Of a stretch of 64,000 bases of DNA, positions 23,289-32,545 are shown piece after piece. The translations under genes and the position numbers were made by a program. The stretch comes from Bilabrum cf. latius (Eukaryota; Bigyra: Bicosoecida; Bigyra; Bicosoecida). Positions within the stretch are counted from its first letter, which is position 1, and the number at the start of each line of letters is the position of its first letter. A model generated the notes under the pieces. The model was given only the letters and a program-made list of their open reading frames with translations. It was not told the origin of the DNA and did no database searches. The DNA lies in contig OZ237750.1 of the NCBI GenBank assembly GCA_965178125.1, positions 558,001 to 622,000 on the forward strand, in the 5' to 3' direction.

Positions 23289-23603
23289 TCACTTCGCCTC
23301 ACCATCCTTTTTGACTGCCAGCGGGTTAATGCCGCCCTGCAGCCTATATTCTTGGTACCACCGTTCCTTTTCTTCATCCCTTCCAAACGTGGTGAGGCAA
23401 GACTCCATCGCAATGTGCGACTGCCTGCAACTCGAAACGACAAACATGCCAGAATCTTGCCTGCACTTCCAGTACTCCTTAACTTCATGGTCGCATACCT
23501 TGAGACCGAGCTTCATCCATTCACGCTTTAGCAACTGCGGGAACCATGGTGTAATGGATTCAGACTCGAAGGGGGGTCTCTCGCTACGAGAGCGCTGCGA
23601 CAT
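23289..23603 (-). CDS. CMC1: CMC1-like twin CX9C mitochondrial protein
   Basis: The 104-aa frame ends in TGA and contains two CX9C motifs: C-DHEVKEYWK-C, and C-RQSHIAMES-C 16 residues later. This is the helix-turn-helix signature of small intermembrane-space proteins imported through Mia40. Spacing and length fit CMC1, an assembly factor for cytochrome c oxidase; another CX9C family member is possible. An alternative gene model starts at an ATG at 23734 and uses a GTGAGT donor and CGCAG acceptor that would remove only 32 nt, giving about 137 aa in phase. That intron would be much shorter than any other here, so I keep the single-exon model from 23603. No TAG codons. Confidence 0.78.
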   Translation of the reverse strand: MSQRSRSERPPFESESITPWFPQLLKREWMKLGLKVCDHEVKEYWKCRQDSGMFVVSSCRQSHIAMESCLTTFGRDEEKERWYQEYRLQGGINPLAVKKDGEAK

Positions 23604-23874
23604 CCAGAAAGTCGAGCTCCACTCACGTCATCAACAGTGCGGGTAAGTCGCTGCAACCTGCCGCGCCTGCCTTCCTCTTTCATCGATAAAGCATCTTTTT
23701 GCAGGCTGGACGAACTGCTGTCCGAGGCTGCCATTGCTCAGTAGTGAAATGAAAGATTTGGAGAATGACTGGTTCGTTGCAGGTTCGTTCCGCTTCGCAG
23801 CAGAACATGGCGGCGCCATTGGCGCGGCGGCACACAACCCCGGCCAAAAGCAGAGATACTGGTGCAAGGAACAA

Positions 23875-25988
23875 TCAATTCGAAACAGTCGCAGTGGGCC
23901 TGTGTCTCAGACCCTCAGCTGCCTTGGATTCGCTCTCCGTCACTCCGTGGATGGGAGCTGAAGGCAGCGCCCTTGAGCTGGCCTGCTTGGGCTTGTCAGC
24001 TGCCGGGGCACCATCCTTCTTGTTGGCAGCCAAGCGAGCCTTCTTGGCGGCAGCAGCCGCAGCGAGCCTCTCCTCCTCTCTCTACTTGGCAGCCCACGCC
24101 GCGCCAGGAAGCACGCCAAGGGCGAACACCACGGAGCCCAGGTGTACCCCGAGCAGCACGCGAGACAGCGTCCCCATGGCGCTGTAGGCAACCGCAATTG
24201 CTCCCAGTGGGCCACCTTCATGCGATGAAAGAGCCTCCACTGCCCTGCTTGCGATGCCCACCACCTCCCCCACGCTGCCAGCCTACTCTTCCCCATGCCC
24301 ATCGCTCGACTCGGAGGCATCACCGCCGCTCGACACCAGAGCCAGGTGGACGGCCACCAGGGCCGCCGAGACGAGGAGGCACCGGATGGCCTCGTACCAC
24401 GCAGCGAACGTTCGTCGGTCAAGCAGAGAACCCACCCCGAACATGCCCGAGATCACGAAGAGTACCAGGGTCACGGTCCGAGCCGGCCCCGACGTCATCG
24501 CGGCCACTTGCTCCGATGCATAGAACGCGCCGGTGATCATGGCAAAGTGCACGGTACAGTGCAGCACCAGGGCCCAGCCAAGCGGGGCCGTCTGCTGCAG
24601 AACTGGGTTGTACCTTGTCCCGAGGGAGGGGACGGGAATGTCCTTCCAAATCTGCTGCTGCTCGTTGCGAGGCTTGCCAGACTCGGCGAAGGTGGAGGCG
24701 TACGAGGGCTTGTCCACGGCACGGCCCGCGGGCGGGACATCCTCGTCCTGCTTGCCATCGGCAGCTTCCTTCTCCGATCGCTCCCATGCCTCACGCACCC
24801 TGGGCGTCTGCTTCACCAGGTACCACCCAACGGAGGCGTACGGCACCACAAGCGCGTCTCTAAAAGAAGGCGCCTCCGCCATGCGCTTGAACATGTCGTA
24901 CCAGTGGTATGACTGCGCGTGCAAGGCCTCGTTGCTGGTCAGGGGCGGGATGAGCCCGTACACGGGAGGCTCTGCCTCCTCCAAGGCACCCGTCCGGCCT
25001 TGCGATTGCATGCCGCTCCGGCTCGCCGATTTCTACGCCCGAGCATCCGCAACCAAGTCAGACGAAAGACCGTCCTAGGTCTCGAACGGTTCCCCCGTCG
25101 CGTCCTCTAGCTTCCGCACCATGCCGGCGTCCTTGGGCGCGGTGTACCCCGCGCCCACTCTCTCCTCGGCAAAGGTACCAAACATGCGGTCCCAGATGAT
25201 GAAGATGCCGCCGTAGTTGCGACCGCCCCCCGCAGCGTACGCAGGGTTCCTGGCATGGTGCACCCTGTGGTGGGAAGGAGTGGACATTACGTATTCGATG
25301 GGCCACCACAGCTTGGGCACGTGCCTCGTGTGCACCCAGTACTGGTACAGCAGGCTAAAGGCTCCGTGCACGGCCTTTACCCTCGGAGGCACCACAAGGG
25401 CCAGGGGGACGTAGAAAAGCACGCTATCGAACGGGGTCATCGTCTACCGCAGGGCGCAGGGCAAGTTGTACTCGTTGCTGGAGTGGTGGACGCTGTGCGA
25501 GTTCCAGAAGAGCCCCATCTCATGCGTGGTCCGGTGGTACGCGTAGTAGAGCAGGTCGGTTCCTAGCAGCGCGATAAAGAACGTCGAGATGGTGTCGGGG
25601 GTATCCACCAGCCGGAAGTTCGTCCAGATGTAGCCGTAGGGGATCGCCATCCAAGCATGCGCAAGGAGAGTGACCATCCGGTTGACAAGCCCGGTCATGA
25701 GGCTGGTCAGAGTGTCGTCGAACCTGTGGTACACCTTGCCCCTCGCGAACCCAAGGAAAATCTCAGCGAGGATGGAGAGCGGGAAGAAAGCGATCCCTTC
25801 CTTCATGAACGGGAGGGCAGTGACGTCCACGACGCCGTTCGCATCCGCGTCGAGCATCTCCTGAAACTTGAGGTCGGGCTTTGTTAGCGTGGTGATCGGG
25901 AACGCAATCTTCCAGAAGAGCGTCCCATCCGGCGGCAGGGGCACGCCAGCAATGGAAAGCATGCTCAGCACGACGAACGATAGCCCGG
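23875..25988 (-). CDS. AGMO: AGMO-type fatty acid hydroxylase (5' end unresolved)
   Basis: About 703 codons end in TGA at 23875. The di-iron histidine motifs are clear: YHRTTHE, SHSVHHSS and PSHHRVHH, in a multi-pass membrane domain. YNLPCALR-x-TM, VPLALVVPP, LLYQYWVHT and IIWDRMFGTF match human alkylglycerol monooxygenase, which cleaves ether lipids with tetrahydrobiopterin at the ER. A second membrane domain and a basic C terminus (KKARLAANKK) follow. In-frame TAG lies at 25444, 25075, 25033, 24283 and 24082 (lowest coordinate). The one at 25444-25446 occupies the Gln of the family's ALRQ motif, the best evidence in the window that UAG means Gln. The upstream limit given is a likely CGCAG acceptor; a first exon on the minus strand within 25989-26482 is expected but I could not fix it. 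An internal ATG at 25962 is the fallback start. Confidence 0.88.
25444..25446 (-). other. UAG codon at an invariant Gln position
   Basis: In the AGMO-like gene this TAG lies between ALR and TMTPFDS. Human AGMO and bacterial relatives read ALRQS at this point, with Gln conserved. The frame is unbroken on either side and histidine motifs lie both before and after it. Confidence 0.9.
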
Positions 25989-26482
25989 CTGCGATGTTAT
26001 AGAAAGTATGTACGGCCCTGTAGTGCTATTTTTGTTCCAGGTCGCGGACCGGCCCTTGGATTCGCCGGAGCAGTCAGAGGCACTCTCGCAGGATTCAAGC
26101 CGTTAAAACCATTTCTCGACAGGCATGCTACCGTAGATTGAGCCATATACTAGAATTATACTAAGACACCTACCGGCAAGATGCCGCAACAAGAACACAG
26201 CATGCAGAATCAAGCAGTCCCTACCAAATACGTCTCACCTGCATACGAAAGAGAAACCGCAAAGAATACCCACGCAAGGGCCTTCACTGCGGTACTCGCC
26301 ATATTTTTCAGAATTGTCGTAGAAACAAAACTGCAAGCACTGGGTATGCCCGGGCTTTGCGTTAGTTGCCTTTCGCACCGTTTTTACGTAATACTGCAAA
26401 ATGATACGTTACATTGAGCTTCCGGCTCGTTGGGTCCCGAATGCTTAATATCTTCTGCCTCAGAACCTGCAGCGACTTCTGA
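25989..26482. other. Intergenic, probable 5' region of the AGMO gene
   Basis: No complete gene is supported. On the minus strand an ATG near 26150 begins a basic, Pro/Ala-rich frame (MAQSTVACLSRNGFNGLNP...) that resembles a targeting leader and could be the missing AGMO first exon, but no donor site joins it convincingly. A 78-codon + strand ORF (26181-26417) has no family features. The coiled-coil gene begins at 26483. Confidence 0.4.
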
Positions 26483-28180
26483 ATGGAGCCACGAAAATTG
26501 TTTACGGAGAGAAAGCCACGGCGCTCGACACATTTGTTCACACCCGGAACTGCGGTCCCTAGGTCCAGTCGCAAATCGACCAGCAAGCCAGACTCAAAGA
26601 AGTTTGCATTTCTCGCTGAGCAGCTGGGTGAATACAGAAGTAAGAAGGTTCATTGCCTACGTTGATGGTTTAAGATATAGTGGACTCGATAAATCACGTA
26701 AATGCCGGATCTCCGACATGCTCTGTCCGTATCGCCTTGCATACATGCAGGTACAATCCGCTAGTTGCGACGTGAGCTAGATCAGGCAAAACTTTGCAAG
26801 GTGACTAGCGGACAAAATGATACCCCGTCATATCCTGATGAGATCGATGAGCTCAAGAAGGAGCTCTAGAGGGAGCGGCAGGCACGACTGGAGGCGGAGA
26901 AACAGGTCGCGCGGCAGCTAGGGTAGCAAGTAGCGGAGTATGCCGCCCGCGAGGCGTTGTATCAGAATAGATAGGCTCAAAGACTGGACAGTTTGTACGA
27001 GAAGAAGGTCTGCGTAACCTCCCGAGAATACTACGAAATGGTGGAGAAAGCGCTGCACCGAAAAGCTGCAATACGCGCGGCGGAGCGAGCAAGGAAGCAA
27101 GAGGTAGCCAAACAGCAACGCAGGCTGAGTGCAGATATGATACAAGGGCTCAACACACCGGATGGAGCCGCTGGAGCCGGGTAGAACGAGTTCAGCACGC
27201 CTTGGCACGGCGACAAGGCCGCGCATCGGGGAGACGTAGCAGCGGCAGGTTGCACGCCGCCAGGGCATCCCGCCCTCAAGGCCACTCCCGATGGCAGTTT
27301 CTCTCAAAGGTCTCAGGCAAAGGGACATCAACTCCGCGTTGAGCCCGAGCCCATGCTATTGTCCAGCCTCGTCGACGTGCGGCCCGCGAGGCACCGCGAC
27401 GGCTCTGGTGGCGCGCATCCGGGGGCTCAGTCGTCCACGCCGATGGCGAGCGGTCCTCCGGCCAAAGCACCCGTTACCCCCGGCGTGTTCTTCCGCGCGC
27501 TCGCCAGGGAGGGCACAGCCGGTGGGGTGGACAGAGCCGCGGTGGCCAAAGCGGTCGCACGGGGGGACAGGGGCGCGGTGGAGGCCATGGCGCTGGAGTC
27601 GATCCCAGGGAACAAAGAGGGGCCTGCGACTGCAGGACGTTCGGTCCAAGAAGCGGCTGCCCGCGAGAAGGGAGCTGCGTACTCGAGGCTGTCAAAGCGG
27701 GTGGCCGACGCGTGCCGTGCACTGGACTACAAGGGCCTAAACGCTGCCTTTGAGGAGGCGGAGCGGGTGTTCGGGCCCGCCAGCGGGGATGGACACGCGT
27801 GGCTGTGCAGGCTGGCGGACGGTGATCTCGTGCTCCGGACCGGGCCCGGTGCGGGGGCGAGCACGGGTAGCGGCGGGAGGAGGAGGGCGGTGCCTGTGCT
27901 GGTGTTTGTTGCAGGGGCCAGTGGAGGAGGGGTTGGTGCGCAGCTGTCCAAGCGGTGCTGCCGGGCGCTTCTTCGCAATCACGCGAACATCAATGCGATG
28001 GATGCACAGGGCCGGACGGCCGTGGATGCCGCCAGGGAGGCAGGGAACACGGGCCTCGTGGCTTACCTCGGCAGCAAAGGTGGCATGGGTGGAGAACAAG
28101 CCAGGGCAGCCACATCCGATGACGTTGCCGCCGCACCGGCAGATAGAGCGTAGACAATGGACTTGGCCACGGACTCGGAG

Positions 28181-28211
<31 letters not shown>

Positions 28212-28975
28212 GGGCGCGGCCCCGCACAACGGATGTAGTCCGCTTAGAGGCGACTGGGCCTGCAAGCAACCGCAGAGGAACCGCACGTATGGACAGTCCG
28301 GTCGCCAAAGCCCCACCCATCGGCCTGATGCCTCCCGCTGTCTCAAGCTATGGGCACGGCTCCGGTAGCAGCCGCCCGGCCCGCGCCCCACGAGGTCGAG
28401 CTTCACCCGCCAGCCCGGGGGCGCTGTTGCTGGCAGGGGAGGGTGCCTCGTAGGCGGGTGCCGGCGCAGTTGTGACTGTCACGCCCTCGTTCAAGACAAA
28501 GAGGGTGGCGTTCGATCTAGCACCGGTACAGGACCCCGCCAAGGGTGTTGCGTCGCCATTCAAACGCGCGACATTGGATAGCAGACTTAGCAGGAGCGTC
28601 CCGAGGAACTCCCGCTCAGGGGCCGGCAGCCCGCTCGTGAGCAGGAGCGGGAACCTCTCTGCTCCCGGCAGCGAGGCAGGCAAGGGCAAGCTGGCCCGGG
28701 CTGTGGGCTCGCTGATGGGCCGCGGGGATGCAGGCTAGGGCTCGCCTGCATCTGGTCGCGGTGCTGGGTCCGGGTTCGGGGGTGCGGTCGGCTCGCCCAT
28801 CGCTGGGGCAGTGGCACAGGCAGGGGCTGGGGCAAGGTCCTCCGGTAAGAGGTTTGGGAGGAAGCGCGTGCCAGGGGTACGCAGCCCGCTGGCCAGGGGC
28901 CAGTCTCGCAGGGTGGCTGGGTTGCGTGGGGGTCGTGGAATGGGAGGGGGCTCGAGTCCAACCATCAGGTTGTGA
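26483..28975 (+). CDS. Coiled-coil protein with ankyrin-like repeat
   Basis: Two exons (26483-26639 and 26751-28975) join in phase to 793 codons ending in TGA; a TGA lies directly before the start ATG. Exon 1 is basic (MEPRKLFTERKPRRS) and ends in LAEQLGEYRS, running straight into a coiled coil: LRRELDQAKL, ELKKEL-x-RERQARLEAEKQ, QLG-x-QVAEYAARE, YQNR-x-AQRLDSLYEKK, where each x is TAG. In a heptad pattern these sites suit Gln. Around residue 480 a single ankyrin-like unit appears (HANINAMDAQGRTAVDAAREAGN). The C-terminal half is low-complexity and basic. There are eight in-frame TAG in all, at 26762, 26867, 26924, 26972, 27182, 28151, 28451 and 28736. The function is not recognised; a scaffold or cytoskeletal role is only a guess. 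Confidence 0.75.
28181..28210 (+). repeat. (CAT)3(CAG)7 tract coding His3Gln7
   Basis: A short trinucleotide run in frame in the coiled-coil/ankyrin gene, ten codons after one of its TAG codons. All seven Gln in this run are CAG; no TAG is mixed in. Confidence 0.9.
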
Positions 28976-29115
28976 GTGGTGGAAGTTGCTCCACTGGTAA
29001 CCACAGTATCAAATAGCAAGTGGGTACGCTTCCACTCGTAGCACATGCAGCATGCAGGAAACCCAAAGAGCAAACCGCGGTTTTAAAGCCCCCGCAGTGT
29101 TCCCCCACCCTGTCA

Positions 29116-30858
29116 TCAATGGCCTCCTGCGGGGCCATCTTCCATGGGAGACGAGCCACCGATCTTCCCTGTGCCCTTACTCGCTGTGCCTATATCCGCA
29201 CCTATGCTCAGCTGAGAGCCGCCGGCCACATCTCCGGGAAAGCCCCCACTGCTGGCAGCTGCTGCCGCGTCCTGTCGCCCCACCAGCCTCTCCCAAGCAT
29301 CTCCGTCCAATTCCTCCGCATCCTCCTCCTCGGCCTCATCGGACGGCGAGCCAGACGCCGCCGCCGCACCGCCACCAAGCTCCTCCTCCTCGTCATCGTC
29401 CTCCTCCTCCACACCCACAGCAGACAGAGCGGAGGCACGCAGCCTGGCCAAAGCCGGCGAGGCCCTCCCCCTCGCCTCCCAGCTCTGCTAGCTGGTGCTG
29501 GAATCAGGTCTCCTAATGCCCTTGGGGCCACTGCCCCTGAGCTCGACCACTCGCCTGCCCGGGGAGGGAAGCGATGGCATGCCGGTGCCTGCATGGGCAT
29601 GGGCCTGGGTCTGTGCGTGGGACGGTAAAGAAGAAGATGAAGATGAGCCATGCTCTGCGCTCGGCACGGTGGCTGCAGCAGGCCCCGCGCTGCTGCTCGC
29701 CCCTGAAGCACCTGCCCCTTTGCGAGCATCCCCCCCCCCTACACCCCCGGTACCGGCGGGGACAGTCGGTGGTATGGCGCCCCCCGCGGCCACGAGTCCC
29801 CGGCCAGCCGCGGTAGGGGCGGTTGACCCTTCGTCGGGCAGAAATACATCAGGGCGGTCGTGGACACTAGACTCGCTCAGTGCGAACAGGACGGCCCGCT
29901 TGGCGGGAAACGACACGAACACGTGTGTCTCGCTCCAAGCCGTGCTGCCGGGACGCTGCACCGGGTCATCGCTGTCACTGGCATAATTAACCTTGTAGCA
30001 CTGCACTGCGGGGTGCTTCACTCGGTTGCCGATGCTGAGCACCGAATATATGCTTGACCATGCTTTGCGGAGCAAAGGCAGGTGCTGGCGACCGACTGTG
30101 CTTCGGTGAAATGCTCGCTCCAAGGTGCCATACACTGCCTCAGGTGATCTCTTTTCAAAGGCAGAGACCGGCATTCCACTGCGGGGCAGAGTATAGGGTT
30201 GGTTTCAGGGCTCGTTGCGCAGACGCTCGCAGCGGTGCATTCGACCAAGCACCGCGTCTACCAGCGAATCTTCGAAGTGATGCGTTCACCATCAGGTTCA
30301 CAGCTCACCTAAAGTCGTAAAAGGTGTCAAATGATCTATTCAGAGTGCCTATCAAGATTGCATGCAATTTGGCCTGCACTGCCAGCGAGGCTTGGGCTCG
30401 TCGAAGTTGCTTCGTCGACTTGCCCCCCTTTCCATGCCCGTGCTGCTGGAGCAGCCTAGAGTGCCTCGCACCAATCGCACGCTTCAGATTTCTAGCAGCC
30501 TTATCTGGCTTCACTGCGGTTTCGAACCCGGTGCAAACAACAGCACCAAAGAAACTTGATGGGTGCAGTTAGACGAAAGAAATTGATGCAGTGACTCGGA
30601 TGGTTGCGGCATGCCCATGCCTCAGTACAGCCGGGCGGCTTGATTATTTGATTTGACAACATGAATCGAGACTTATCCACGGCAGTGGCTTGGATTTACA
30701 CCTAGGATCTGCGGCAAGCTCGATTCGTGCAACTGCAACCGCCGCTCACTGGTAAACGCAAATATGATGCCATCAATCGCACTATCGCAACCCGATACCG
30801 TGAGAGCATTGAGCTCTACGCATAAATCAGCAAATGCTGCGACGTCAATGAATTTCAT
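29116..30858 (-). CDS. Unrecognised basic/acidic low-complexity protein
   Basis: Three exons (30858-30750, 30513-30309 and 30178-29116) join with matching phases into 458 codons ending in TGA. The N-terminal 180 residues look folded and helical: FIDVAAFADLCVELNAL, then a basic helix pair (KAARNLKRAIGARHSRLL, KQLRRAQASLAVQAKLHA), then LPLLRKAWSSIYSVLSIGN. The middle is Gly/Ala/Ser-rich. The C terminus has a strongly acidic run (EEEDDDEEEEL) and further acidic patches, as in many nucleolar or chromatin proteins. I do not recognise a family. One in-frame TAG (29488-29490) lies in the low-complexity part, with the acidic tail in the same frame after it. Introns are 236 and 130 nt with CGCAG acceptors and GTGAGC donors. 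Confidence 0.65.
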
Positions 30859-31130
30859 GATGTATTGGCGTGGTCATTCCAGCCGCTTTCCGCTTTCCAC
30901 CGCGGAATCGAACCACAACGAACGTTCGATCACGTTCAAACGGCTCCTGAAGATATGCTCCTCATAACAAAGATGCACGATGTGCAAGGGCCATCTGGCC
31001 CTGCAGTGGTCAGTGAGAATATTGGCAGATGCTATCAGTTGGAGCGTAGAGAGATAATCGCCCTTGGACATGGTTTATTGCTCGCCGTAGGTTCTTGCTG
31101 CACCCCGCAGCTCGCAAGCGCGTGTCTAGC
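30859..31130. promoter_or_regulatory. Divergent upstream region
   Basis: The unknown minus-strand gene and TMEM17 start back to back across 272 bp. No motif is recognised. The call rests on orientation alone. Confidence 0.35.
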
Positions 31131-32300
31131 ATGGCACTAGCAAAGTTTCTGTATTATCATCAGTGGTTTTCCCTGATATTTGCGTTCGTATTCATCCGTA
31201 TTGCGTACTTTAAGGTGAGAGAAGCATGCATACGACGCCATTGTCTGCATGGTTGTCAAATATTGTACACATCCCTACTCCAGATCGGTGCTTTCTCGCA
31301 GTTCTCGGAAGTATCAAATATTCGCAACGCGGTTCGAATCGTTTATCCGATCGTTGTTGCGTTGTGGGTACTTTTGGAGCCGCTTCGGCTGAATCTCGGC
31401 AATCTCGGCAACCTGCAAGAGAGGGTACCGGAGCTGGCAGCTTTCATTTTGCTTTCTTTTGTTCCTCAAACTGCCTTTGCCATCGTGCTGGCTATCCTGG
31501 GGCGTTCTCATAAGCTTCCGATCGAGACGGTCTTGGGTTGGACGCAGGCCGTAGTGACCATCATCGAGCTCGTCCTCGGGTACTGGCAGCTGCGCGCCTG
31601 CATGGCCCAGCAAATGGCCGAGCAGTATCGCCAAACCAACGAGACCAATCCGAGCAACTCGGCAAACGATGCCATCGAGCAGCAGACGATGGCGCTGCGG
31701 CGGGAGCGGCAAGAGGCTGGCATCAGGGAGACGGAGATGGTGAGGGGGTCGGGCATGGAGGGCTTTGGGCACAGTGATGCTTCTTCAAGCTGGAATGCGG
31801 CGGGGTAGGGACTAGGAGCCGGAGAGGGCGCGCGGCGCAGGCGGCAGGGGCAGGGAGCGGGGGCAACTGCCAGTGGTGGGGCGAGCACACGGGCAGGGGC
31901 AGGGGCTAGCAGGGGTGGGGCCGGGTTTGGCGGGCTTGCAGATACCCAGGCGGGGGACGATTCGTGGAGGCTGGAAAGCACAGGGGGGTTGGATGGCGGG
32001 GCTAGCGCCAGGGATGGTGGGGCGGGCCGAGGGCCGGGGTTGGGTGAAAGTAACGTGCCATTTTCTCCTCCTCGTGGTGGCGCAGGCGCAGCCGACGAGC
32101 GTAGTCCGTTCCGAGGCGGCAGCGGAGCCGGGGCAGGCAGGCGCCGAGCAGGATAGAGGGAGCCAACAGTTGGCGATGTGGCCCACGCTGGGGCACGGGG
32201 TTTAGCTTCGCCGTTGTACGGCCCAGTGTCCGGGGAGGGCAGAGCAACTGGAGCGGCACGAGATAGCACTGGAAAGTACGAAGACTGGGGCCCGACATGA
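31131..32300 (+). CDS. TMEM17: TMEM17, ciliary transition-zone membrane protein
   Basis: Two exons (31131-31214 and 31284-32300) encode 366 aa ending in TGA. Four hydrophobic segments span residues 1-150. The family core LEPLRLNLGNLGNLQERVPELAAF closely matches human TMEM17 (LYLGYVGNLQEKVPELAGF). TMEM17 belongs to the MKS complex that gates entry to the cilium, so the organism probably builds cilia or flagella. The intron of 69 nt is the shortest accepted here, is a multiple of three and contains no stop, so a retained form would add 23 residues. After residue 175 a long Gly/Ala/Arg tail carries two TAG codons (31806 and 32142), roughly doubling the usual 200-aa length. A standard-code reading would end at 31806 and still keep the membrane domain. 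Confidence 0.9.
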
Positions 32301-32545
32301 CATGAACAACGACGAAATTGTTGAAAGAGCAAGTATCGTCGGCTATGATTGGAATGGAGGCCCGCTCATGACACAATTTTCTGGCCTTCGCGACCACCAC
32401 CTCAAGATTCGCAGGCATCCAGGATTTGCGACCAACCCGCAATCGTCAGCACACACGAACAGACAAATGTCATTTTCGGTGCCGTACATCGAATTGAACC
32501 GTCACAATCCCAACGAATCTACGATTTGGCGATCTTGGAGTCAGT

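Noticed and set aside
26181-26417. 78-codon + strand ORF with ATG and TGA
   Set aside because: No homology signal, and it overlaps the likely 5' region of the AGMO gene on the other strand. It remains possible but unsupported.
30880-30930. tRNA-like T-arm (GGTTCGATTCC on the minus strand)
   Set aside because: No matching acceptor stem or anticodon arm upstream. A similar GGTTCGAATC near 23255 also lacks the rest of a tRNA. The expected CUA tRNA is not in this window.
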